This document shows, piece by piece, positions 21,892 to 32,799 of a stretch of 64,000 nt of DNA (position 1 is its first letter; every line of letters begins with the position of its first letter). The notes under the pieces were generated by a model. The model ran no database searches. It was given only the letters and a program-made list of their open reading frames with translations, and had not been told where the DNA came from. The translations under genes were made by a program, and so were the position numbers. The DNA is from Limnanthes douglasii subsp. nivea (lineage: Eukaryota; Streptophyta; Magnoliopsida; Brassicales; Limnanthaceae): contig JAUPFV010000004.1 of NCBI GenBank assembly GCA_036936605.1, positions 296,526,009 to 296,590,008 of the forward strand, given 5' to 3'.

Positions 21892-24850
21892 TTAAGGTGG
21901 AGCCTTTGAAGATGGCTCACCCTCATCTGTTCCCTTGGTCTTAACATCGCTTTTGTCTTCAATGACCTTCTTTCCTTTGGGGTCAGCCTCTTCTTCTCCC
22001 GGACTCTCTCCGGTTTCCTCCTCGTCACCAGATGAGGATATATCAGTATACCCTTCATCAACCATGGTCCAATATGGAAGATCGTCGTCATCCACATAAC
22101 GCCATAAGTCCCCAAGTCTTCTCTTCGGGAACTTCTCGTGAAATAAGAGGACCATGTCAGACTTTACCTTTTCGATCAGTAGTTCTTCACTCCGTAGCAT
22201 CTCCTTGGCATAAGCATTGACTTTGGCCTTGATCATGGCCTCTTGATCCTTCACCAGGGCAGCTTTCTCACCAATAGCCTGAGTCACTGCATTCTCCAAA
22301 GTAAGTTTGTCAGTAGTCAGATTGGTGACAATCTTTTCTTTTGCTGCAGTCTCATCTTTTGAGGTTTTCAAGTCTTTCTCCAACTCGGACAGCTTAGCCT
22401 GGAGATCTTCTAGGGTTTTCTCCAAAGAGGCAACTTTTGTGTTGCTCTCATCTTTACTCCTCTTCAGCTGCTCGTTCGACTCCTTAAGCAAGTCAACCTG
22501 GGTAGTGGCACCTCGGAGGTTATCGGACAGTTTTTCCTTCTCGGACTTAAGCTCCTTAATGGTTTCTGCCTGACTCCGGACTTGCCTTTCCAAGGTAAGC
22601 ACAGGTTGCACGTTGCTAAGGAGAGAGTGAGCTATGATATCCCTTTCACTGGAGACCAAGAAAGTTTTGCCATTAAAATTCACCGTGTTGGAATTACTTG
22701 GAGGAACATATGGCCCTGCAAACTCGTCCCTAGACAAACCAAGGAAGTAGTCACCTAGAGGACCCAGGCCGGTGACATCCACTTCATCCATGTTGATCTC
22801 TCCCCGTTCAATGTCATCAGTGTGAAGCTCCCCTGGAATCCCTTCGTTAAGGTTTTCTGGGATCTCTTCGGCTAATGTAGGATCAACTGGAAAAGTGGGC
22901 TCCGGGTCCCGGAGAGCAAATTCTTCTTCTTGAGAAGTTTTCTTCTTTTTTACTTCTCTCTCAACACCCTCACTTACTTGTTTACGGGTTCGTTTGGAGA
23001 CCCTCGTAGGTTTTGAGGGAGTCTCTCCGTGCTCTTTACTTTCCACTTCTACCACCTGTAGAAGGCTTGCATCAACTTGAACTGGAATTGGCGCCTCTGT
23101 GTCAGTCAGGGCCTTTTTCTCTGAATCTCCTGCTGTTTTCTTCCCTTTCTTCTTCTGGCCCTTCATCTTACTTGGGGCTTTGGCCCGAAGAGGGAGGAAA
23201 AGGGTCCCATCTAGCTCGTGAGACCTTCTTAGCACTATGTCATCATCAGGAGGGGTGGAGAGCTCCTCCCATGTTAAATCCCTCCGACCTGTAGTGTTCC
23301 ACAGGTGAGATCTGGCTAAGTTTCCCGGAGTGAAAGCCTTGTGGAACCGGTTCTCCCAGTTCTCTGCGGCCCATGTGTTTATTTTGCCACAGGTAACCTG
23401 TCCGGCTTTCGCATAGTCTCCGAACTCTTTTGGCAGTTCTGGCAAAACAAAAGAGCAACTAGTTAGTGAAAGCTTAAAGAAAAGAAATTCGAACAGAAAC
23501 TTAAGGAAAGAACTTACGATCGCTCCTCCATCTACTTCGAAGAAGGCTAGGATTCTCCCCAACCTTGATCTTCTTCCCGTTCTCCCATGAGCCACTTATA
23601 AACAAGAACTGGCTCCTCCACTTATTCTCCGATTCTAGGAGATCATCAACAGCTTTCAGATTGTTCCCCATATTGAAGTGATAAAAGGGGAACTGGTGGT
23701 GTTTGCACAGACTGGCAACAGCAGCGAACTCTTCCATTGGAAGAGGAATTCCGGACAGCCTGGATGCCATAATACATGACATCAGGGTGTACCATCCGTT
23801 GGGGCTCAGCTGCGATGGACATAGCTTCACTAAGTGGAAATAGCGCACTATCTCCGGATCCAATGGGAACCTGAGTCCCCAATTGAACAGCTCTGTAAAA
23901 AATACAATCTCATTCCTCTTACAATCCATCGGGGTCTCTGGATCGATGGGAATTCGGATCTTTACGTTTTCAGGGATCCCCCACTTAGTGCGAAGCCGTC
24001 CCAAGTCTCTAGTGTGAATAAATGCATACTTGGTTTTTAACAAAGATAAGAGATGCTTAAACTCTACCTTGTGAAAGCAGGGCCCAACTTTCCCTTCAAG
24101 GCACTCCGGCAGATCCGGACGGCTCAAGAACAAGTCCTCTTTGCCTTTCTTGGCAACGACTATGGCAGTATCAGCTTGTCCGGACGACTCGGACTCAAAC
24201 CTAGCCTCCTCAATGGAGTCTTCCATCCTCTCCTCCATAACTGTTGGGGGAGCTTCTGCAGAAACAGCCCGGGGAGGGATGAAGCTTGGTACAGCTGATC
24301 CTCCGGACTGGCGACTCGTTGTATGTTTTTGAATTTTCACCTCAGCTTGAGTCTCTGAGGTCGAGGTTTCCCTTGGAGGTAGTGGACTGCTGGCCTCCGG
24401 ACCGACCGGCCTCTCCCGGAGGGTCCTAGCAGTTGTTCCGGACCCAGACTCACTGGTGTTTTTCGAGGAAAGTCCCTTAACCAGTCGACTTGGTCTTTTC
24501 ATGATCAGTTTCTCTGGGGAATGATCAGAGTCGGACCCCATAGCTATAAAGGTAGTTTTCTTCCTAACACTTGTAACAACAACCTCCGGTTCGACGGTGG
24601 GAATTGACTCTTGGACTGATGAGCCAGAAACTATGGGGGAGAGTGTTGATTGGAAGAGTTTTCTAGGTTTTGTACCTTTTGAAGAAGACGAACCCCTATC
24701 AGATTCTTCGATTGAAGTGGCTGGTCTCTCAACTGGCGATGCTGGAAGCCCTGCTGCAATCCTTTTCTCTTTTTCAACCCTTTGAGCTCTCTCTAGTTCT
24801 GAAAGATTGAGCCAGCCACCCTTGATTAAAGCTGTTCTTGCTGTGAACAT
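21892..24850 (-). CDS. Gypsy-1 antisense gene, two exons, about 959 codons
   Basis: A gene on the strand opposite to gag-pol. Exon 1 is 24850-23518 and exon 2 is 23438-21892, joined across a 79-nt intron with GTAAGT donor and TTTTGTTTTGCCAG acceptor. The split codon C|AA keeps the frame into LPKEFGDYAK. The start MFTARTALIKGG is preferred to an upstream ATG at 25039, because a TATA box and pyrimidine-rich leader lie between them. The N-terminal half is Ser/Pro-rich. Around residues 290-400 a section with LCPSQLSPNGWYTLMSCIMA resembles the 'putative gypsy-type transposon' domain (PF04195). Residues about 715-870 form a long coiled coil, followed by an acidic tail. Similar antisense ORFs are known in Grande and Retand-like elements; their function is unknown. 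Confidence 0.85.
23439..23517 (-). other. Intron of the Gypsy-1 antisense gene
   Basis: Donor GTAAGTTC directly after ...GCGATC; acceptor TTTTGTTTTGCCAG before AACTGCC. 79 nt and T-rich, a typical small plant intron. Reading through it gives an early stop (TAA at 23501), while splicing gives one long frame. Confidence 0.85.
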
Positions 24851-24943
24851 AAAACGATTAAGGAGAATTTGAAGATTTAGAGAGATGAAGTTTTGAGTGA
24901 AGTAGCAGAGTAAAAGTGAAAGTGAAACTGTGAAAGACAAATA

Positions 24944-24953
24944 GTATTTATAG
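24944..24953 (-). promoter_or_regulatory. TATA box of the antisense gene
   Basis: CTATAAATAC on the minus strand, about 95 bases before the chosen ATG, followed by a CT/CA-rich leader such as plant 5' UTRs have. Confidence 0.65.
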
Positions 24954-25267
24954 TAAATGTAAAAAAGGGGTTTGATTCCTAGGAGAATCCGAAAAGTTGG
25001 GCAATGATTAAAAGACGGCGCTGACGTCATCAAAACCATTTAAAGAAGTTATCTATTTAATAAAGTGGTGTAATTTTCGAGGTAGAAAAACGGCTGGGGT
25101 GACCAACCAGAGGGTGACACGTGTCCCACTACTTCTGACAAAGAACCGTTTGGAATTCGTAACGGTTGGGCTGTCCGGGCCTAACTCAACTCTCTTCGAA
25201 TTGGAAAACCACTTCTCAAATCGGACTGTTTTTCAGTTCTTTAACAAGGACACTTGTTCAAATACCT

Positions 25268-25277
25268 AAAAAAGGGG
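25268..25277 (+). promoter_or_regulatory. Gypsy-1 polypurine tract
   Basis: AAAAAAGGGG just upstream of the 3' LTR (four bases, CTCC, intervene), the expected plus-strand priming site. Confidence 0.75.
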
Positions 25278-25281
25278 CTCC

Positions 25282-25794
25282 TGATGAGTCCGAATTCGAA
25301 GAGCTCCCCGGAAGGGTAGTCCAAAGTAAATCACCCCGTAAAACCGGACAGACTCCATGACTACAATTCGAACAGCACTGGTTGAACCGGACAGATGATT
25401 TTGAACATTTTGAACACTGCAAATATAAGTCAGTTCGAACTATGACTAAAGTACTAAAATACCTAAACACTATCTGACTAAGCTGTCTATTCACCTACTT
25501 AAAACTTGTGGGTCTTTAAACATGACCCGGGTCCATTAAACTTGACCCGAAAGCCCATAAGGTCCCAAATCTTACACTATAAATGCCCAACCACCAGCAT
25601 TAACTAGGGGTAAAAAAAAGTTAACTGCTGCCAGGCTGCTCAATTCTCTCACCACCCTTAAAACACCTTGAAATACCCTGAAATATCTTGAAACACCATT
25701 AAACACCACCACACTACCGTGAAACACCCTTACGCCGCCTTAAAACTCCACTTAAAATTACCAGCCTACCCTCAGGCTACTTTTATCCACACCA
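25282..25794 (+). mobile_element. Gypsy-1 3' LTR
   Basis: 513 bp, same ends as the 5' LTR. The three differences are GAACAGCAC versus GAACAACAC, AAGGTCCC versus AAGGGCCC and CTCAGGC versus CTCATGC. Confidence 0.97.
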
Positions 25795-25799
25795 GAATT
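25795..25799 (+). repeat. Gypsy-1 target-site duplication, right copy (GAATT)
   Basis: GAATT after CACACCA, matching 15231-15235. Confidence 0.95.
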
Positions 25800-26042
25800 A
25801 TTTGTGTTTAAAGAGTTTTTTTGTAATATCTCTCTTTATAAAAAGAGTGTATGTTGTCCATGGATGTAATATTTCTTCACAATCTTTAACCACATTAAAT
25901 ATTTTTTTGTGTACTTAGTGTTATTACGCTTGCTTTTATTTGTTTTTCATCTTATACAAGAAATTGAATAGTTCTTCTATAGGTTAATTTTAATCGTATA
26001 TTGGTTATTGCCTCGGCCGAATGGTAGTGGTTTCCTATAACA
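25800..26042 (+). mobile_element. Copia-A 3' LTR, right part
   Basis: Resumes the Copia-A LTR exactly after the target duplication: TTTGTGTTTAAAGAG, AAGAGTGTATGTTGTCCATG, GGATGTAATATTTCTTCAC, and ends TTTCCTATAACA. Confidence 0.88.
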
Positions 26043-27960
26043 AGTATGAATAAAATAGTCCAATATAGATCTGAAGTACCCTTCAAATTGGAAACAATTA
26101 TCATCCATCTTGACACACTCAATATAAGTCTCAAGTTGACTAGACAACTCATTATCACTAACATATTTAAAGTCATTTGGATATAATCTTACCAACTGCA
26201 CAAGTAATTTAGTGTCAAAATCCTAAAATGAAGAACAATTATTCAAATATGTCACGTAATTGAATAACTCATCATTTGTCGGTGTAAATCGATCACCTAA
26301 CTTTCATCACAATATATATGACATGTAAAAAGAAAACACTCTTTAAATAATGGAGATTAGTCAAAAGTAGAGAAATATTTTTGGATTTATTACCTTTCAC
26401 ATACCTTGACTCCATGTGAGGCACATCGATTTCAAGATTTATACAAGAATCCACAACTTTTTAATATAATATTTCGCATCCATTGTCTCTCGATTGTTAA
26501 CATTTTTTTAATTACTTGGACAAGTTGCATGACGGTCATAATATCTTGATCACTCTTTTGTAATTCTTGAGAAATATCACTTGTCAATGATAAAACTTCA
26601 ACCATTTAGTACATCAGAAAAACTAAACCAAAAGTTTGAATGACAAATAACAAACTTGTTGGTTCACCATTCGAATAACTGTTGATTTCCATATCTCAAA
26701 ACACTTGAGTAATGTGAGTAAACAAATCATCCAACCTATTACGACTCTGAAAGTGAGATCCTCAATGTGTTTTACTTGCTCTTGCAATAGATAACTCGTG
26801 GTTCAATCTGATACTCTATTTCCACCAATACTTCTCGATTAGATTTGGGAAATGATCAACTTGTTTTTGCCAAACACAAATTATATTTTCCTGGAAGACC
26901 TTAAATATTTCACAATACGAAACACTCTAAGAAAAAACTAATTAATATATCCATACTTCTGAGCCATTGCAATAAGCGCCTACTGAATTTGGTGAGGCAA
27001 AAAATGCACATAATATGCTTGAGGATTTTCGTTTTGAATCAAAGTTTTCAATCCACCGAATTGACCTCCCATATTACTTGCTCCATCATATCATTTCCCT
27101 CGAATTTTAGATAAAAACAATCTAAATCCTGATAATATAGTTTCAAGATTATATTTACACGTTTTTGTACATGTATCCTTGAGATGGAAAATGCCAATAC
27201 ATCGTTCCACAATGCATCATCTATCATCAACAAGCCGTACAACTATCATATTTATTCTTTACTAAAGTAATCACCAGATTCATTAATAGGAACACTGAAG
27301 AAACTATCTCTAATTTCTCCAACTATATTTTTAACAATTTAAACAACACATGTATTTGCAAATGCTTTTTAAATAACGGGACAATTTATCTTATAATTTC
27401 ATCTATCATCTATAAATGCTTTTGTTGTTTCCCTATTGTTTCTCTCCAAAGCTTCAATGAATTCTAGAAAATGGCCCTTATAATGAGAATCTTACGTATG
27501 TACCTAAACATAATTCCACCTCAAGTGATACTTTTACACGAACAAGATAATCAGCTTCTGTTTTGGCACTGTACTTTATAAATTAAGATTCAATATATTG
27601 ATTTTTCTTCATAAGATCCGCACATACATTTACATAATTTTTATGATGATTAAACGCATCTCCAATATGTTTTTTATTTTTATTTTATTATTTCAACACT
27701 TCAAACTTTCTTTTAAAAATGCATCTCGACTAGTACCATTGTTGAATAAAGAACATGGCAAACAAGATAGTTTTCTTGCATACAATGTTCCACCTAGTCA
27801 TTGTTTTTCTACAAACTATTGCTAAAATTAGGATAAAGCTATATATATCCCCCCCATTTTTAATACATTACTCAAACATGATGGGTCACTTACTAGAGGA
27901 ACATAAGAAGGTTCTTTGAATGATCCTTCTGTTGAAGGAGTTGGAGATACTCCAATTTTA
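26043..27960 (-). pseudogene. hAT transposase pseudogene, N-terminal and central part
   Basis: Read from 27960 downward on the minus strand. A TTF-type zinc-finger trace (LSCLPCSLFNN) comes near 27760. A GHFLEFIEALERNN-like block lies near 27480, followed by VPINESGDYFSKE (family DES.D.S.KE). Near 27110 is YDGASNMGGQFGGLKTLIQN followed by ENPQAYYVHFLPHQ (family RGQ.YDGASNM.GE..GLK..I....P.A.Y.HC.AH.L). Near 26190 LVRLYPNDF and LSSQLETYI precede the dimerisation domain, which lies at 9975-9700 beyond the Copia-A insertion. Numerous stops and frame shifts; not functional. Assignment to the TTF/ZMYM1-type hAT-like family is by motif order. Confidence 0.75.
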
Positions 27961-29252
27961 TGATTCATTTCCGATATAAGAGTTTTTAGACTCCAAAAAT
28001 ATAAGGGAAAATGTAAGGAACTTGATTAACAGACTGTTAAGCCAATTAAATAAATCAATGAAACTATTTCTTATTTAGTTCTTCATTAAAATATTATTCA
28101 AACTAATTAATTAGTGAAATCATTTTTTAACAATTCAAACAACATGATAAATAGAAATCAGAAGTTGGATAGCAAATCACTTGAGAACTGATAATTCTAA
28201 CATGAACGAATCAATTTTGAACAAAGAGAAATCAATATTGAGATGAACTAAAACTAAAAAAATCCCAATTAACATGAACTATGGGAACAAACAAAAATCA
28301 AAATATGAAAAAATAAATTCAGAACAAACAATTCAACTATGAATAAATCAATTTCAAACAAAAAAAATTCACAAATGAAATATACAGTGTCTGCTAAAAC
28401 TATCAACCATAAATTAGATTTCCAAGATGGATAAGTAAAAGAAAGAATTGCTGGTGAATTTCATGACAATTATTTCATATTCTTAATTAGTGTAAAATAG
28501 TTAAAGTAGCCATTTTATCTATTATAAGTTTATGTAACAATAGAAGATCTATTTTCATAATTATAATTCTGTAAAGTTTTATGAATCCTAAATTCAAATG
28601 GTTCTTGACTGGCTGAAAAAAATAGTTTTCTAAAGGATTTGTTCTAAGTTTTCAAAATGAGAAAACGTAGATACTTTAATCTTATAAGTTGTGTTAGTAT
28701 AAGTGTTTTGATGTTTTATGTGCTTATTGCATAATTGACCTAGAGACACAATATTTCTTGTTTGGATGGAGTTTTAAGTGAACAATGAGTGAAAGGGAAG
28801 TTAGTTACTGAAAATTGAAGGTTCATTAAGGAATATAATCATCGGTCTACCCACTGACGTGAACTCTGTGAACAAACATAAATAGAAATCTAAAAAATTA
28901 ATGAAGACCAAACAATTAAATTTGGAATAAAATCAAAATCTAAAAAAATAAATTATGAACAAAAAGATTCACGGATTTCAAGTGAATAAACATGAACAAA
29001 TCAATTAAACTCTAAAAAGTCTAAACAATAGAAAAATAAAAAATCCAAAGTTGGATAAACATGAATTGAAACCGGTAAAAATCAGAAGCTGAATGGTAAG
29101 GTTATGTCTTATGAATAGTAAATATTCATTATAATGGTGAGATAAGTATATATCAACGATTAACAAAATATTAAGATGTATATAATAATAGGCAAAACAT
29201 ATACAAGACAAGGGTCATAAGAAGTAGAAGCCGATGATCATAAAGAAATACT
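27961..29252. other. A-rich spacer, no gene recognised
   Basis: Low-complexity, A-rich sequence with many loosely repeated AACAAATCAA and CAAACAATTCAA-like words. No ORF or element boundary supported. Confidence 0.5.
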
Positions 29253-29279
29253 AGACGAGAGATGTGAAGAGGGAAAAAG

Positions 29280-29660
29280 ATTATATGAAGAAAGAATAGA
29301 GTTATAAGAAGTATAAGATGCCATGAAAAATTACATGAAGTGGGTTGTGAAAAGAAGCAAGGTTTCTATAAATAAAGATGACAGTTATAATATGTGTAAT
29401 AAAACGATCATGAAGAAATATGAGATGAGAGTTGTGAAGGAAAAAGGGTTGTATAAAAAAGGACGAGGGTTATTATAAGGATGAGATGAGGGTCATGCAA
29501 ACATACGAGAAAATGGTTGTGAAGATGAACAATGATCGTATAAATAAGAATGATGATTATAATAAGTATGAGAGGAGGATCACGAAGAATTATGAGACGA
29601 GGGTTATAAAGAGGAATAAGAATCGTATAAAGTAGAATAATTATTAGAAGAGACATGTAT
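29280..29660 (+). repeat. Purine-rich degenerate repeats
   Basis: G/A-rich strand with recurring words such as GATGAGAGTTGTGAAG, GGGTTGTATAA, AGGATGAGATGAGGGTCATG and GAGACGAGGGTTATAAAGAGG, about 50-60 bp apart. Present again at 36350-36700. Confidence 0.6.
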
Positions 29661-30975
29661 CATTATTGAATAGGTTACAACTAAATAACATGTATTGTTG
29701 TTGAAAGTGAGGTTGTTCAAGCCGTTATAACTGAATAACATGTATCTTTATTAAATAGGTTATCAATATTTTGTTAGGCCGAAATGACAGTCTAAACTAA
29801 TAACTAGTAGATGATATCATGCAAATATTATAAATAAAGACTCAAGGATCCATTTCGAGAATGATCAAATTGAAGTAAGAAAAATCATTATATTCATAGT
29901 AACTTTCTTTCTCGATCGTTTCTTATCATCTTGGCTTTATATTTGAGAATGAAATCCATTATCACTGAACTACAAACCTCTATTCAAAACAAACAGACAT
30001 GAGAAGCTGAAACCGGAAGTTGAACTCGTGGCTCAAAATCAAAATTCTGAGAGCGTTGGGCTATATTCGTTAGAATGAATGAGGGGTTACAGTTTGGAGG
30101 AGGGGAAATGAATTTTAAAAATCGATGTAAAAAAATGTTAGAGGTAAAAAAATGAAAAAATAATTAATTGAAATAATTTTTTCATTCCTACAACTCGAAC
30201 TTTATACATTTTCTAGTAATATAAAAAATTAACATTAATATAAATATTTTCTTATGTTTTAGAGTCCAACGGAATATTTAGACTTCTCATAAATTTTTTC
30301 CTACTTATAATTCATATATTTTAATTGTTTTACCGATATTAATTTCCAATTGGAACGTCTTTCTTATTTAACAAGTCCCGAGTGGTTTCATAAAACTGTA
30401 ATAGAGGTATACTGAATCATATAAATATTATAAAATAATTTTCTAAATGGATACATATAAATTCAAACTTACTTGTAAACTTTCTAAAATTACACTTCAA
30501 CTTTGAAATATATATAATAAAAAATACAGATGCTCAATCGTCTTTATATAAAATCTATAAAACAATTTAAAAACCTAAATTTTTTGAGTATATGTACTAC
30601 GAATAATCATTCAACTTATTCATAAAAAAAATTAGAACGATTCGAATAATCATGATGTTTGAGATCTTGAATCATTAGTGATATAAATATTTAGAGTGTA
30701 CTTCGTGTCCACGGTGCCTTATGTTTATAATGTATATTGTCTTCATAGTGATGTTTATAATTAATATTTATGTTATTTGGCCTATTATACAGTAGGGTTA
30801 TACAAAAAGGGCACTAAAATATGTAACCTTCTACTATCATAGTGAAACACTTTTATCTGTCGGCGCCTGTGAACATAGACATTATTGTCAAACCACGTTA
30901 AATCTTGTGTTTTATTCATATTCTTTAAAAAATATGAGTCATTCACAAAAATATTTCATATTAATTTCTAACAAA

Positions 30976-30988
30976 TTGTATCATAGCC
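30976..30988 (+). promoter_or_regulatory. Copia-C primer-binding site after LTR end (copy 1)
   Basis: TTGTATCATAGCC resembles the initiator-Met primer site TTGGTATCAGAGCC and follows an LTR-like end TTTCTAACA (30973). The LTR start was not resolved; it lies somewhere after 29774 (a TGTTAGGCCG word there is one candidate). The counterpart in copy 2 is at 38424-38436. Confidence 0.6.
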
Positions 30989-31014
30989 TAGGTTATTGCA
31001 TTTGAAGGTTAACA

Positions 31015-31867
31015 ATGGTTTCAACATCAACAAATACAAAATTGAAAGATTTTATGTGGGATCCATCTTTGCGCTATAAAATATTAAGTTGAAATCTTCT
31101 TTAGCATTGCAAGGGTTATGGAAGTATATAGAGAACAAGTTACAAGTAGATATGCAAGAAAAGGAGAAACAAAATCTTTAAAAAATTGTTATATGTTGGA
31201 TTTTAAAGAGTAAATAAAAACAATTCACGAGATTAGTGGTGACAGGACTGTTGCATGCGCATGAAAAGTTAAGAGAAATTTACTATGAGATATTAGTTGT
31301 GAACCTCTTATACTTGATAAAAACATTTTTATGATTTCAGGTTGAAAGAAAGTATGTCCATAACTGAACATCTTGATATTTAAATCAATTATTATGGATT
31401 TGAAGTATATTGATATTATAATGGATGATGAGGATTAAGATTTATGGAAAGATAAACCATATTTGGCTGATATCAAAGGGGTATTAAAATCAAAAGAGTT
31501 GAGATAGATGCAACCAGAAAATCAGGCAGAAGGAGAAGCTCTTGTGACTAGATGAAGATTTAAAACAGGGGGAGTTCTTCAAAGAAAAAGAATCTGAGGT
31601 AATTTTAGTCAATAGACAAAAAGTTAACTTATGAATGCGGTGAGCATGGATATTACATGAGAGGTTGTCCGAAACGGAAATGTAAGAAGGGAAATAAAAA
31701 AGAAAAGTATATAAACCTTGTAGAATAATATTACACTGACAACAGTGTTACATGAGAGTTGTTGTCTCTGAGTTTAGACTACAAACAAAAGTCTTGGGTA
31801 ATCAATATTGGCGCTACATACCACATGTAGGTTTAGGTAGTCGAAGATACTTACAATACAATCTTAT
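31015..31867 (+). pseudogene. Copia-C gag/protease remnant (copy 1)
   Basis: ATG at 31015 opens a gag-like start (MVSTSTNTKLKDFMWDPS) that stops soon. Further pieces read MDDED and DLWKDKPYLADIKGVLKSKEL, then NQAEGEALVTR, then a CCHC knuckle trace (YECGEHGYYMRGCPKRK) and a protease-like SWVINIGATYHM. This is the order of a copia gag-protease. It is cut at about 31868 by a gypsy fragment; no integrase or polymerase follows. Confidence 0.65.
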
Positions 31868-32420
31868 TATTTATTGGTTTATGCGCTCTCAGTTTTCTTA
31901 GAAGCTAAAATAGTATTATAATATTCTCTTGGCACTTTTTGGTTGCTCTGAACAACTCCGACCTGACCTCCAACAATATATTTTAAACAATAATGGAGAG
32001 TGGAAGCGACTGCGTGCATCATTGACAACCATGATCTGCCAAAAAATATTATTATACAAAGTTTCACCATCTACCATTATAAAAAGTATTCTCACTGTAT
32101 TTTTAAAGGGTTCTTGTTCGAGTAATGCATCTCCTTCAAATTCTCAAATTAAATTTTCAATGATCCCAATAAAGCTCATCTTTGTCCTATTCGGTCAGAG
32201 TATGACGAAAGTGTTTTTCATTTGATTTTAAATATATATAAATAATATATTTCCTAAGCTCCATATGTCAATCAAAGATTTTTCAAATTTTGATTTCCTC
32301 AATCGTTGCTTCGATTACCACAACATCCTCATGTGGTCCATCAATATCTTTTAAATCATCACCATTAAACACAATAATTGGAATCAGATCTTGGTATAGA
32401 TTGGTAGATATTTTTTCTTC
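31868..32420 (-). pseudogene. Gypsy (Tat-type) protease fragment nested in Copia-C, copy 1
   Basis: Minus-strand pieces match the protease end of Gypsy-1 Gag in order: TQLEEKISTNLYQDLIPIIV, then GDDLKDIDGPHEDVVVIEA, then EFEGDALLEQEPFKNTVRIL, then FGRSWLSMMHAVASTLHYCL, then GGQVGVVQSNQKVPREYYNT. The active-site segment with DTG is missing or lost between the second and third blocks. A partial capture rather than a full element. Confidence 0.8.
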
Positions 32421-32799
32421 TAACTGGGTCACAAAACTTACGATATTTCTCTTTTACGTACAACCAAAAGATCGATACTATATATATTATGGAAGATATG
32501 ATAAAAATTTAATTATTTGACTAGTATCTAATTTATATTTAATAGATTAATATATATTTTTATATACCAATAAAAGTTTGTGTGACCATTGCTCCTCCAT
32601 CAGCAATCTTTATTATTATAAACTTTTTTAGATGCCTATCACTAGTTAGGACTTAATAACCAGTGTTTCAGATCTAATGTCAACCGGGTTTCGTCTACAA
32701 GTGGCGGTGAAGATCCGACTAAAAATGAGCAAGGAAGTGGCACTGGTTTTGGAGGAATGGCGGCGAACTCCTATGAAAAACTTGGAGGTAAAGGGTTTG

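Larger units (their letters stand above)
15236..25794 (+). mobile_element. Gypsy-1, young Tat-lineage Ty3/gypsy retrotransposon
   Basis: A full 10,559-bp element: 513-bp LTRs, primer site, gag-protease, one in-frame amber codon, reverse transcriptase-RNase H-archaeal-type RNase H-integrase, then a 3' region with a spliced antisense gene, polypurine tract and 3' LTR. The second RNase H domain, the lack of a chromodomain and the antisense gene are marks of the plant Tat group (Retand/Ogre/Grande relatives). The LTRs differ at three positions (A/G, G/T and T/G), so insertion was recent. It sits in the 3' LTR of Copia-A in the same orientation. Confidence 0.97.
9976..26042 (+). mobile_element. 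Copia-A, decayed Ty1/copia retrotransposon (interrupted by Gypsy-1)
   Basis: A complete but degenerate copia element: 5' LTR 9976-10811, internal region 10812-about 14629, 3' LTR about 14630-15235 continued at 25800-26042. Domain order on the plus strand is gag trace, protease-like motif, integrase, reverse transcriptase, RNase H, as in Ty1/copia. The two LTRs are clearly diverged and all coding frames are broken, so it is old. It sits inside a hAT pseudogene and is itself the host of Gypsy-1. No exact target duplication was found (left flank TATAC, right flank AGTAT). Confidence 0.85.
29253..32657. repeat. Segmental duplication, copy 1 (3.4 kb)
   Basis: Collinear with 36323-40105, from AGACGAGAGATGTGAAGAGG to GGTTAGGACTTAAT. 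It holds a purine-rich repeat zone, an LTR-like region, a decayed copia gag (Copia-C) and a nested minus-strand gypsy protease fragment. Both copies share the nested fragment, so the duplication came later. By eye roughly nine of ten bases agree. Confidence 0.9.

Noticed and set aside
23834..24785. Plus-strand frames opposite the antisense gene
   Set aside because: Short, overlapping shadows of the minus-strand gene; no motifs and no continuity with pol.
24851..25039. Upstream extension of the antisense gene to the ATG at 25039
   Set aside because: The extra 63 residues are hydrophobic and AT-coded, and the TATA box lies inside this stretch, so it is more likely promoter and leader.
9971..26047. 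Target-site duplication for Copia-A
   Set aside because: Left flank TATAC and right flank AGTAT do not match directly; the ends may be mutated.
29408..29656. Minus-strand 82-codon frame (LIIILLYTI type) present in both segment copies
   Set aside because: Product of the purine-rich repeat tract; the hydrophobic low-complexity translation is expected from it.
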